DNA from: Populus alba
Taxonomy: Eukaryota > Streptophyta > Magnoliopsida > Malpighiales > Salicaceae
Assembly: GCF_005239225.2 (NCBI RefSeq)
Contig: NC_133299.1
Coordinates: 7,630,967-7,694,966, forward strand
Length of the DNA stretch: 64,000 nt
Direction of reading: 5' to 3'
The notes under the pieces are model-generated. The model had not been told where the DNA came from. It saw only the letters and a program-made list of their open reading frames with translations, and ran no database searches. A program made the translations under genes and the position numbers. Below, piece by piece: positions 35,685 to 46,679 of this stretch (its first letter is position 1; each line of letters opens with the position of its first letter).

Positions 35685-37268
35685 TACCTTGCCAAGAACG
35701 TTCCAGATCACATTTTCAGTGCATGGTGGGCTGGTGATAGAGCCGATGTATCTGTAATACTTGCGGGTATTTTTTCTTAATAGCTTATTGTCTAATGGCC
35801 CAATAGGAATTTGGGCTTCTTCATTGCCTGCACACGCGTCCTTCGCTAGATCACCCAGCTTCTTTGTAATCTGCAAACATGAATGGCTCTTATTGGTTAA
35901 AACTTTCCTCGAGAGAGGCCATACCTTCAATCTATTCATGCAGAACAGCATCAGAAGTAGGAACCCTAAGCGATTGCCTCAAGGAACAGGATCGTTTACT
36001 TCAACCTAAGACTTACAGTGAAGTGATTGCTTGTTTGCATCACGCAACACATGCCCTTTAGGAATAACTAAAATCAGTATAGATGAAAAAGCTGCGATGT
36101 AACGTCTACCTTACTGATAAACGGATCAGCATCACCAAGTTCGTAGAGCATTGACACAACAGCGATGGCGCCGGAATCTGACAGGTGGACCAGATGAAGC
36201 TCGGCAGCGTATCTGCAGATCGAACCATAACGCGGTTAAAATCATGTTTCTAGATGATTTTTAAAAACATTAACATGCATTCCGACATGAAAAGTTATTT
36301 GAAAAACAATTGTTACCGCACTACCAAACATACTCATAAATAATGTTTATCAAACAAGTTCAATTTGTTGTCCACTTCTATTTATCAAACATTTTTGCAA
36401 TCTATACTGATTGCAAAAATGCGTAGTTTTTGTGAGTTGAGAGAGCATACTGGACTCCATCAATCTGATGTTCGGAGGGAGAATGCCAGTGCATTTGCTT
36501 AAATGTGTAGTTTTTACCATCTACAATCAAGGCTCCACAGTTCGCCTCATAGTGCACCTGCATATAGAAAATTCAGAATTCAGAATAATTATTACTATAA
36601 ATTTATGAAAAACAAATGATATCTTGGATAAGCATGCATAAAGCTGTCCAGGAGATCTCTTGAAACTATTTTTCTCCATTAGCTCATATGAATCTAACCT
36701 ACCACAACATGTATGTCAGCCCATTCAAAGAGTTGATTGCAGTATATTAATTTCTTATGATAAAATTAACAAAATTGTGTCAAGTTAAGGAATAAACCCC
36801 AATATTAAAGCCATTGTTAACAAGAATAGCATTTCCACGCTTGTAAACCCTGGTCAAGGGTGTCAAACTTTTGTTTCCGACTGCCTCGTTCTTGATGATG
36901 TTGATAGGAGACTGAAGTTTCCCAGATGAGCATGTTGAGAATTTGGGGTTCAAGCTTCCCCAGTTGGCAGGGCCATGTAAACCAGCATAACTGAATTCAA
37001 ATACAGAACCTGCCAGGAAAATTTCAAGAATCAAAGTCAGCTAGTTTGTGACATAACAATAACAAAAGATCATATAACTTGTCAAAGAAACATAAATATG
37101 TGTTTCAGAAAAGAAAAGAAAAAAACTCTGTTCGTGTGCGTGTGTGGGGGAGAAAGAGTAGCGCGTGCGAAAGAGAGTCATACCATGAGCTTGCTGTCCA
37201 AAATTTGCGAAAGCAACAGCAAACAACAATGCAATAGAAATGAAAGAGGAGGAGAGTTGAGGAGCCAT
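35448..37268 (-). CDS. Alpha carbonic anhydrase, secreted (ACA1-like)
   Basis: Six exons on -: 37268-37184, 37009-36798, 36557-36451, 36212-36110, 35870-35688, 35579-35448. They join in frame to 273 residues, usual for plant alpha-CAs. The enzyme hydrates CO2 to bicarbonate. Residues 1 to about 28 are a signal peptide. Zinc ligands are His122 and His124 (MHWH) and His141 (AELHLVH). The gatekeeper pair is the Glu of SEHQ and the Thr of GSITSPP, and Cys55-Cys219 fits the conserved disulphide. QSPINI is also present. All introns are GT-AG. An in-frame ATG at 37289 would add seven residues (MRARLQN); I prefer 37268 because the signal peptide is then standard. The last intron (35580-35687) is mostly an AT microsatellite, and the exon-6 acceptor is duplicated. 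Location should be the secretory route, apoplast or, as for Arabidopsis CAH1, plastid. Confidence 0.9.
35559..35633 (-). repeat. 24-bp direct duplication spanning the exon 6 splice acceptor
   Basis: Plus-strand positions 35559-35582 and 35610-35633 are identical over 24 bases. On the gene strand each copy reads TAG|GTGAGAACAATATCCAAG. The downstream copy gives the full reading frame. Use of the upstream copy would read nine codons and then TGA. The offset is 51 bases. Confidence 0.95.
35644..35682. repeat. (AT)n microsatellite filling carbonic anhydrase intron 5
   Basis: About 19 AT units begin five bases after the 5' splice site GTAAG. With the duplication it leaves almost no other intron sequence. 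Confidence 0.95.
36225..36345. mobile_element. MITE fragment inside carbonic anhydrase intron 3
   Basis: 'cattccgacatgaaaagtta', 'tttgaaaaacaattgttacc' and 'gcactaccaaacatactc' parallel the right half of the element at 15335-15546 (cggcacgaaaagctatttga ... actgccaaacacactc). It lies between exons 3 and 4 in the gene's intron. Confidence 0.6.
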
Positions 37269-37472
37269 ATTTTGCAGGCGTGCTCTCATCGCAGACTAAT
37301 GAAGACCTTCTCCTCGAAGATGTTTGTTAGAGAGAGGCTGGCTCTCTTGCTTTAACTTGTTCAATTATAGGCTCAACTTGTAGCTGCACTTGTGCTAAAT
37401 TTGGAGAGAGCTGGTAAATTTAGCTGTAGTTTTCTCAAAACCTCCGGGACACCTTCTTCTGTATGTCTATGT

Positions 37473-37483
37473 CTATTTATATA
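37473..37483 (-). promoter_or_regulatory. TATA box of the carbonic anhydrase gene
   Basis: On - the sequence is TATATAAATAG, about 205 bases before the ATG at 37268, preceded immediately by CACCACGTA, an ACGT-core element. Transcription would start near 37445, giving a 5' UTR of about 175 bases. Confidence 0.6.
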
Positions 37484-37489
37484 CGTGGT

Positions 37490-38520
37490 GAGCTTGCCCT
37501 ATCCTGCTTCATTTTTTGTTTGATGTTCTAAAAGAAACCTTTATCCTAAGCTAGGGGGCTAATCAAAATGCTTTAAATTAACGCAGATTATTGGATTTGC
37601 ACTTTTGTCACAAAGTAGCAGCTTGGCTCTGTTATTATTACAAGTAGAAAACGCAGAAAGCTGGCTTGGGAGAAAATGGAGACCACGGCTAGCTTTTTCT
37701 GATAACTGATTCAGAGATTAATCAAACTTATTGAATGACTATATTTAGACTAATATAATCTGCATCTCTGAATTCTTGCACTGGTCACATTGTTGTTCAA
37801 GATGGATTGACACCAGCTGACTGGTTTTCTACCTTTTGTAGGTAAACTCTTTCTGTCCATTGAATAAAATTTGCAAAACTTTTTATCATTAAAATAGCCA
37901 GAAGCTTCGCAATTTAATGCATGGTATGAAGGTAGTGGCCACAATCGTAAAAGAAACATGATCCCACTGCCATTAAGTTAGGTGCAGGATGGCTGGTCTA
38001 CTTTGCTTAGCACAAATTAAAGCATCTCCTAACTTCAAATTAATGGAGGGAGGAAGACTATTTTAATCAACAGTGGAAGTTCTTACGAATCCAATAACCA
38101 TGGTTTCTATTTTCTAGAAATGTATCTGTGCCAGATATGTATAAGCAATACCGCTATTACCTAGGGACCACGACTCCCTAGGTAGCACATTGTTCAAGGT
38201 AAGACAATGAGAGAACTATTTACTTCACAATGCCAAGTTGTCGAGCCTGACTACCTCAAGTTTCATGTAAATTATAACCAGATAAAAAAGCAGAAAAACA
38301 TAACAGTTAAGGAGAAAGGGAACAAGAAAGAAGGATGCTAAAACTAAGGCAAATGCAGATTTTGCTATTAATTAAAAGGGTTAATTACACATGATGAAGT
38401 CCAAAAAAATCCAACTAGCCTAGGAGCAGGACTTTCAGGTTGGGTAATCGGTTAATCAATTAGTTATAGCAATCTCATCCATTCTTCCTAGTTATAATTG
38501 GACATGCTTAAGAAGAATGA
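37490..38520. other. Upstream intergenic region of the carbonic anhydrase gene
   Basis: No gene is supported; composition is balanced near the promoter. Probably holds the remaining promoter sequence. Confidence 0.45.
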
Positions 38521-38524
38521 TCGT

Positions 38525-39345
38525 TACTTTGAACTTGACTAACTCCCAATACCAAGTATCTTAGGTATACATGTTTGCTATTGTCTTGGACTTGACTCAT
38601 TGCTAAGACCAAGTACCTTAGGTCTACATGTTTTCCATACCCAACGTTATCTTGAACTTGGTTGACTACCAAGTCCAAATGTCTTGGGTCTGACATATTT
38701 GCCAGACCAGTATTACCTCATTCCTTTGGGTGAGCCTAAGGGAGGATGGTCATTACCTTGAATTTGGCTAACTGCCAAGTCCAAGTACCTTGAGTCTGGC
38801 ATGTTTTCCAGACACACGTTACCTTAGACTTGGCGGACTACCAAGTCCAAGTGCCTTGGTTTGGCATGTTTGTTAGATCTACACTGTCTTGGACTTAGCT
38901 GACTACTAAGTCAAAGTGCATTGGGCTGACATGTTTGCTAGACCCGCATTACATCATTCCTTTGGGCATGCCAAGGGAGGATGGTCTTTCCATTGGGCGA
39001 GCCCAATAAAGGATGGTCATTACCTTGGACTTAGCTAATTGTCTAGTCCAAGTATTTTGGGTCTGACATGTTTGCTAGACCTATATTATTTTGAGTTTAG
39101 CTGACTGCTAAGTCCAAGTGTCTTAGATCTGACATACTTTTTGGATCCACGTTACTTTGAACTTGGTTAAATGCCAAATCCAAGTATCTTGGATCTGACA
39201 TGTTTGCCAAACCTATATTATCTTGGACTTGGTCAACTATTAAATTCAAGTACATTGGACTTGGCAGAATGCCAAGTTCAAGTGCCTTGGGTCTGACATG
39301 TTTGTTAGACCCACATTACGTCATTCCCTTAAGCTTGTCAATGAA
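38525..39345 (+). repeat. Minisatellite of about 64-bp palindromic units with higher-order spacing
   Basis: About eleven diverged units contain CTTGGACTTGGCTGACT, GCCAAGTCCAAGTGCCTTGG and GTCTGACATGTTTGCCAGAC. Each unit can form two hairpins: CTTGGACTTGG with CCAAGTCCAAG, and GGTCTG with CAGACC. Units group as three (38525-38715), three (38757-38950) and about five (39023-39318). The groups are separated by spacers with 'cattcctttgg', a variable 'gcatgccaag' part and 'ggaggatggtc'. No protein is encoded; the short open frames are repeats of the motif. Confidence 0.85.
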
Positions 39346-40394
39346 GGATGGTCATTTCGTTGGGCCTTCCAAGGAAGGATGCACATTCCCATTGGTGTGC
39401 TAGAGGCTTGACATACTATTGAACTTAGCATGCCCGGGGCTTGGCACACTATTATTTTCAATAGTGTATAGGTCTGGTTGGCGCCAAACCTAGCGTGTTG
39501 GGGCTTGGCACACTTCTAAGCCCCCACTCCAGACACACTTATTCCCTTTGACATGCCCAAAAGAGGATGGGTTCGTTCTTTGACCATGCTTAGGGGAGAA
39601 GGGTCATAAGAGTTTTTTATTAGACTCGTTAAAAATAAGTTAATCAACACATATCCTCTTATATTTTGCATATTTTTTTCACTCTTTGCATATGTTATTT
39701 CAAAATTTACATTTTATATTCTTGATCAACCTAAACTTTTAAATTTGGATGAAAAGATCAAAATACCCTCGTATATAGCATATAAAAAATACCAATAAAT
39801 GACATAAACATTTCTTTTATTGTAACCTTTAACACCTTTTCAATTCATAATCACACTCACAATCATATGACATTCAGATCCAAGTAGTCTTAGCTATAAA
39901 CTTGTATGCAAAACTTGAGATTTTGCACCTATTTTTCATTATTTCATTAATGAAACCGTAGTCTAGCAAGGAAGCAAGACAAGCATGAAAATCTTTAATT
40001 GTTGAAGTGTTGTTATTTTAACAGCATATCCACAAAGTCACAAACCTAACAGACCAAAATAAAAGTCTCTAGCCAATCATGAAGGTTTTGATTCGACATA
40101 TATTCATAAACATGAAAACTTTCTAGTCCTATAATGCTTAATTGCAATCATTACCCTGATAAGCATAACTAATAATTATAACGGTATAAGGTTATCATGA
40201 CTGTGAGTCCATAGTAAGAGAAGAAACTATGAGGTTTTAAAAGTTGAATCTTGAGAGGAAAATTTATTGTTTTGATGTGGGTCACGATGATAGAAGAAAT
40301 TCATATGGATATATGGTTTTTGCTGATGAGATCACACTTATTAATCATCCAATATTTGATGATATATTACCCTTTACATTCTTAATGGATTGGT
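39346..40394. other. Flank between minisatellite and copia element
   Basis: The first 300 bases keep related phrases ('ggggcttggcacact' twice, at about 39437 and 39501) and may belong to the same element as the minisatellite. The rest is AT-rich. A 5' LTR of the copia element is not recognisable. Confidence 0.45.
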
Positions 40395-43085
40395 TTTTGA
40401 TTTCAGGTAAATTGTTGCCCTGATTTGGGCACGAGAAATATCTTTGACCTTCAAAGAGCTTTATAACCTTTTTATGGGGCATGACAATTACCTATGACGA
40501 TTGGAATCTTTAACCCAACAGCTTGTGGCCTCAGCAAATTATTCTTACCATCACAAACAGCACACTAGTTCATATGATGGGTCTTACCTAAAGGGTTCTT
40601 ATAAGACAAATGGGCACTCACATTCTCAAGGCCACAATAAAATCTTTTAAAGCCCATTCAAAGACAACCGCAAGCCTTCAACAACTTGGTACACTTAAAG
40701 ACGTTATCAACCAAATGCCAATTTTGTGATCAAATAAGCCATACAACCAAGTCTTGCCCATAACTTCATCGATTAGAGGTCATAACTAATTACACAACTA
40801 CATCTTGTCCATAAGATCATAAATGGTTTCTTGATTTTGTTTCTTCTCATAATATTACTGGTGATTTGAAGAATTTATCTATTCATTCTGAGTATGATGG
40901 CACTGATAAAGTTGTTATTGATGATGGGTCAGGTTTGGCAGTCTCATATATTGGTTCTTTGACTTTAAAATCACCTCAACAAAATGGTGTCTTTGAACGT
41001 TGTCATCGCCATCTAATTGAAATTGGTCTCACTCTACTTCACTATGCCAATCTTTCTCTCTCATATTGGCCACATGCTTTTCATACTACCACGTATCTAA
41101 TTAATCATCATCTTACTCCTCTCCTTCAAAACAAATCACCATTTAAGAGTCTTTTTTTGGAAAGAAAGCCCAACTATATAAAATTAAAATCTTTTGGGTG
41201 TATTAGTTATCCACTATCCAAACCTTACACCATACACAAAATTCAGCCAAAGTCCATTCCGTGTGTTTTCATTGGGTATTCTTTAACCCAAAATGCTCAC
41301 CGTTGTCTTGAAAAAAATAAAAAAATAAAATAGAGTCTATCTTTCCAGGCATGTACTTTTTGATGAGAAATAAACCTTAGCCTTCATAGGCTTTTCTTCC
41401 TCTTCGTCCGTGTCATCCCTTTTACGTGCTGCCCAAATCGTATCCATTCCAGTGACTTCACCTTCTACTCTACTAATGTTTTTAGAATCTACTATTGTCA
41501 TGGATCCATCTGCTTCAGGTAACTCCTTTTCCTCTCATTCTCTGATTCCTTTAAATTCTTCAAATCATTTCACTATTTCATCTTTGTTGACCCATGTGTG
41601 ATTGAGAAAAACTTTGAATCTGTCCATTGCCCTTCCCCTGTTTCACCATTAGGTCAAATAGATATACAATTGTCTCTTTCATCTCACCATGTGTCTCCTT
41701 TAGGTACCATAACCATACCAAAACCCCCACCTGGTCGGACACACTCCATGACTACTAGATACATAAATAACATCTTTAAATGCAAACAAATTAATTTTAC
41801 ACTAAACATCTTCTTCCTCAAATTCTAGAACCAACATATGTGACCTATGCCTTGTCCATGCCAAATTAGCGTGAAGCCATGTCTGATGAACTTATTGCTC
41901 TTATGATACATGACACTTGGGACTTAGTTCCACCCCTGGCAGGTTACAATCCTGTCAGTTGTAAGTAGGTTTTTCATGTTAAGCGAAAAGCCAATGGCTC
42001 AATCGATCACTTCAAAGCTCGACTTGTTGCCAAATGGTATCTTTAAAGACCTGTGATTGATTATAAAGAAACTTTTAGTCCCATTGTAAAACCTGTAACC
42101 ATTCGGTCTGTGTTTACTGTTGTTGTCATGCAAGGTTATACCTTAAGGTAAATGGATGTTAACAATGCCTTTTTGCATGATCAGTTTACTAAGATGTTTA
42201 TATGAGTTAACCTCTAGGGTTCAAGGATCAAATGAAACCTCATCATGTATGTAGGTTGCGTAAATCTATCTATGGGCTTAAATAAGCCCCTTGAGCATGA
42301 TATTCAACACTTAAGCATGCTCTTATTCAACTTGGCTTTCATAACTCTAAGTCTGACTCCTCTTTGTTCATTTATCGAAGTGGCTCAATTATATGTTATT
42401 TGTTGGTATATGTGGATGATCTTGTGCTTATTTGAAATGATTCCCGATTTATGCAATCTATTATTCAGCAGCTTGGTGCTCAATTTTCATTAAAAGATAT
42501 GGGAACTCTTAACTATGTTTTAGGAGTGGAAGTTATATCAACTCGTGTAGGTTTATTCTTGTCACAACATAAATATATCCGTGATTTGTTGTCCAAAATC
42601 AACATGGTTGGTGCTACGGATCTTTCCACCCCTTATCTATTGGTACATCCTTAAAACTTATTGATGGTATTGCCTTTGTTGATAGTATTGAATTTCATCG
42701 AGTACTTGAGAGTCTTCAATATCTCTCCCTCACTCATCTTGATATTTCATTTGCCGTCAACAAGTTATCCTAATTTATGCACAAGCCCACTAATACACAT
42801 TGGACAACAGTTAAAAGACTACTTTGGTATATGAAACATATTATATTCCATGGCATCTAACTCCAAAAGGATACCACTTGGCATCTCACAATATATTCTG
42901 ATGCTGACTAGGCTGAGAATGTTGATGATCACATTTCTACTTTAGCTTATATTAGTTTTCTAGGCCATAATCCCTTATCTTGGAGTTCCAAGAAATAATG
43001 GGTTGTTGCACGTTCATCTATAGAGGATGAATACAGATCATTAACTAATCAACATCTAAAACAATATGGTTAATCAGTCTTCTTA

Positions 43086-44624
43086 GTGTGTGTTTGGCAT
43101 TACGGTTGTGGATGCGGCTGCGTTTACATAAAAACACCATTATCATGTGTTTTGTAACAGTATAAATGCACATTACTATTTATGGGACCCATGAATATCT
43201 ACGGTTTAACCGCAAGATAAGTAGAAACAACTTTAAGTTGCCTTTTGTGCTAAGTTGCAAATTGTGTTTATAAACACATAAAACAGGGGTGCCGAATAAG
43301 AAGAACAAAAACATAGCACAACAGAGCACAATGGAGAGCAGCTCCCTTAGCTCACCATTAGCATCTGCCGTGATATAAAAACCATTGCTCTTTCTCTTTT
43401 CCTTCTCCTTCTCTTTCATTTTCTGCATTCTCCACTATTCTCGTAAACAGTGGAAAATAGCTCACCACCGACCTCCACCATTTCCACTGCCAGCCACTGC
43501 TCTTCCTCTTCCTCTTCTCCTTTCCCTTCATCTTTTGTATTCTCTACTGTTTATGTGAACAATGGAGAGTGAATTAATTCACTCTCCACTATTCACGTCA
43601 TGTGAACATTGAAGAGCAGCTCACCACCGACCTCCGCCATTTCCACTACCAGCCATTGCTCTTCTCCTTCTCCTTCATCTTCTCCATTCTTCATTGTCCA
43701 AAGAAGAAGAACATAAGCATAGTGTAATAGAGAGTAATTCCCTCAGCTCACCACCAGCCTCTGCTGTTTCCACTGCTAACCACTACTCTTCCCCTTCCCC
43801 TTCTCCTTTGCCTTCTCATTCATCTTTTACATTCTCCACTGTTCGAAGAAGAAAAATAGAAACATAGCACAACATAGCACAGTGGAGAGCAACTCCCTCA
43901 GCTCACCACTGCTAGCCACTACTCTTGCTTTTCCTCTTTCGCTTCTCCTTCTCCTTCGTCTGTTGTTTGCTTTATTGGTCACGTGAACAGTGGAGAGCGT
44001 CTCTACTGTTCATGGCTAGATCGAGTTTGACCTAAACCTAAATACTCGGTGTCTGGTTTCGACCTAATAAAATAAAAAAAATCCAATTTTTTTTTTAATT
44101 TTATGTTTTATTTGAAAACTAGTGTTTAACATTATTCAGTGATATTACATAATTATATTAGAAGGAGATTGCATGATAACGTAGCATTTGTAGAATTTGA
44201 TCACAATCCTAATTTTGTTTCTGATGATATTTTACCTGATGTTGTTGCATACTCAAGAAGCCATAAAAATTGTAGTCTTTATTGGTGGATTTTGTAAGTG
44301 ATGGAATTGCAAATAGTTTAATGAAACAACTAAAAATACTTTATATAAAGTATTGTTTATTTCATGATGTAATAACAGTAGTTAAATGTACAATATTTCA
44401 ATTAAAAACCATCAATATTATTATGTCTTTTTTAGTTATTTTAGAAACTCAATTTTAAAAGCATTCTTAACTAAACACATTAAACTACTTTTTGTTCAAC
44501 TTTAATTTCAACCACAGTTTTAACCAAACATATATTTTCCAAACTAATCTCAACTAAAAATACTTTTTATAAAACAACTTTTTTAAAACACAACTATAAC
44601 AGTTACTATAATACCAAACACACT
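43086..44624. mobile_element. 1.5-kb inverted-repeat element nested in the copia RNase H region
   Basis: The left end GTGTGTGTTTGGCATTACGG and right end ATAATACCAAACACAC are inverted. The copia RNase H reading resumes after the right end: WLISLL before and ELRF after are the expected neighbours in that domain. The TTTGG ends suggest a hAT-like non-autonomous element related to the short MITEs elsewhere here. No transposase. The target-site duplication is not clear. Confidence 0.7.
43316..44010. repeat. Minisatellite inside the nested element
   Basis: Diverged units of roughly 110-190 bp recur about four to five times: 'gtggagagcagctcc' or 'gaagagcagctcaccaccga', then 'cctccgccatttccact', a CT/TTC-rich stretch, and 'attctccactgtt'. 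The unit ends 'ctccactgtt' and 'aacagtggag' are inverted to each other, so adjacent units can pair. Confidence 0.7.
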
Positions 44625-45179
44625 CTGAGAATGAACTTAGATTCCCATTCAAAGCTCCACCTTCCTTGCTATGTGACAACCTTGACGCTACTCATCTCAG
44701 TTTTAATTTGGTTTTTCACTTTAGAATGAAGCATATTTAGATTGATTTTTATTTTATACACGACTTAGTTCAAAAAGGAACTATTAGTGTCAAACATGTT
44801 CACACCCATAACCAACTTGCAGATGTGCTGACAAAACCTTTATCCAGGCAGCATATTGCATTCCTCAAATCCAAGATTGGCCTTACTAATGGAAGTCTTA
44901 TCTTGCAGGGGCGTATTAAGGAAGTCTGCATAAACTTTACCTAAATCAAGCAATATATTCCTACATAAGTTTAGCATTCCAACTATTACAAATCTTTTCA
45001 TTTGCAGCAAGTAATATTCTTGCAATATTATAGAAAATATCCATATGTATCAATTACCTAAAATAGGCTATGCTCTTGTATACATTTCACTTAATAATAA
45101 AATGAAAGTGTGTGTGTTCTTCAATTGAAAGTGTGACTGGCTGTTTGATATTTTACCTATTTTTTTATTGCTATCTTTT

Positions 45180-45186
45180 ATATATA

Positions 45187-45222
<36 letters not shown>
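45180..45222. repeat. (AT)n microsatellite
   Basis: About 20 AT/TA units with one TT step at about 45192, after the copia 3' LTR. Confidence 0.9.
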
Positions 45223-45225
<3 letters not shown>

Positions 45226-45229
45226 TTTA

Positions 45230-46360
45230 ATGATTTCATCATTCAAAATTTAATTAGTTGGGAATTAAGCTTTTTTATTGAACCCAACTCCAGGATTTCA
45301 TGAGTTATGAGTTTTAAAGATTAGATTGGGTGTAGGAGGTTTGCCCGAGTTTGCTTGTTTTTTATTTTTCTTTTTTAAAGCTGATGTTTTTTTTACTTAT
45401 TACTTTTTGTAGAGTTTAGCTAATTATTTTTTACAGTTTGCTTTCTATAGGATTAGTCTTGGGTTCATGACTAAAATCACTAGTTTTAAAGGTTAATACG
45501 AGTTGACTTTTTTTTTTTTTCAAGTCTTTTGTTTAAATTAATATATTTCAATTTTATCATTCAATATTTAATTCATTGAAAATTGTTATTCCTACTTTTT
45601 TTTCCCTTTCCTTTCCATTAAGTTATCCAGATACTATGCCCATGGTCACAAGGTTTGCTGCTTAACCCGACTTAACTTATATTGTTTTCTCATTGCTAAG
45701 GGGTCAGTTTTAGGTTCATGACCAGATTCACCGATTTTAAAAGTTAACATGAGTTGAATTTTGTTTTTTCAGGTCTTTTTTTTAAATTGATTTATTTAAA
45801 TTTCATCATTCAATATTTGATTTATTGAAAATTGATCTTGGTGCTTTTTTTATTCTATTGGGTTATCATGATACTATACTTATGGTCACGAGGTTTGCTA
45901 ATTAACTTGGGATGATTCATAGTTTTTTCATTGATTTTTCAAATTAAATTTATTTTTTAATTTTTATCCTTCAATGTTGAGTTATTCGATAATTAAGTTA
46001 TATGATTTTATTGAATTTTCTTTTGAACGCGATCATCCTAGTATCACTATTGGGTCAAATTAAGATTTGCATCTTGACCTGGGTAGGCTTAAATCGACTT
46101 TTTTTTTTACCTTTTTTTTAATTATGTTTTTTCTTAATTTTTATCCTTCAACATTTTATTTGATAGAGATTGTGCTTCAACTTTGTTCTTTTTATTTTTT
46201 TTCTATAAAGTTATTATGTTCTCATTTGATTAATTAGGCATTGATCTCTAAACTTTTTTTTTTCTTACATTTCTTTCTATAAGATTATCCAAATCTTATG
46301 TTCATAGTCGTGAAGTTGTGAGTTAACCTGATTTAATTAAGATTTTTTTGTTGTTTTTTT
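45230..46360 (+). repeat. Dispersed repeat R180, multiple units
   Basis: Blocks with 'gttatccagatactatgccc', 'gttatcatgatactatac', 'gatcatcctagtatcac' and 'ggtcacgaggtttgctaatt' recur through the region at variable spacing, often near 175 bp, each followed by poly-T and 'atccttcaa.a.tt'. It corresponds to the family at 2600-3860 and 30640-31530. Open frames over it are low-complexity and not real genes. Confidence 0.6.
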
Positions 46361-46495
46361 TTTTAAATTTTTTTCAGTTTCACCCTTCAACAATATATTA
46401 TTTAATAATTCGAGTGAGCTCATGTTGGGCTCTTTTTATTTTTTATTTTTTTAAAAAATTTTGTCAGTTTATTTATTATTGTTGTATATTTTTAA

Positions 46496-46500
<5 letters not shown>

Positions 46501-46531
<31 letters not shown>
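46501..46531. repeat. (TA)n microsatellite
   Basis: About 15 TA units. Confidence 0.95.
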
Positions 46532-46534
<3 letters not shown>

Positions 46535-46679
46535 TTAAAAAATTATCAATCGAACCAACAATTCAAGTCTCGCATTTTCTTTTCTTAGCATTCTTTTTTA
46601 CATTGAAAAAACAATTGGCCGGCTGGTGCGAATCGCAATCCACAAATCTAGTTCCGCTACTATTTAATAAAGAGTAATT

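Larger units (their letters stand above)
40395..45123 (+). mobile_element. Degenerate Ty1/copia retrotransposon (nested insertion inside)
   Basis: Remnants appear in copia order: a CX2C zinc-knuckle trace near 40715-40760; a protease and pre-integrase stretch (near 40830-40980); integrase joined after a deletion (QQNGVFERCHRH, 40977-41330); reverse transcriptase (about 41870-42650, including LLVYVDD near 42400); and RNase H (42900-43075, resuming 44630-44935, with LADVLTKPLSRQ near 44822-44857). Several frameshifts and at least eight in-frame stops make it non-functional. A polypurine-like tract (about 44908) is followed by a 3' LTR candidate (about 44912-45123) with a polyadenylation-like AATAAAA. 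The 5' LTR is not found, so age by LTR divergence cannot be judged. Confidence 0.85.

Noticed and set aside
35492..36061. Open frames on + across the carbonic anhydrase exons
   Set aside because: They contain Tyr/Ile runs from the AT microsatellite and antisense exon sequence; the minus-strand exons explain the region.
38525..39345. Minisatellite as a CRISPR array
   Set aside because: Units are diverged and contiguous with no unique spacers, and the sequence is plant nuclear.
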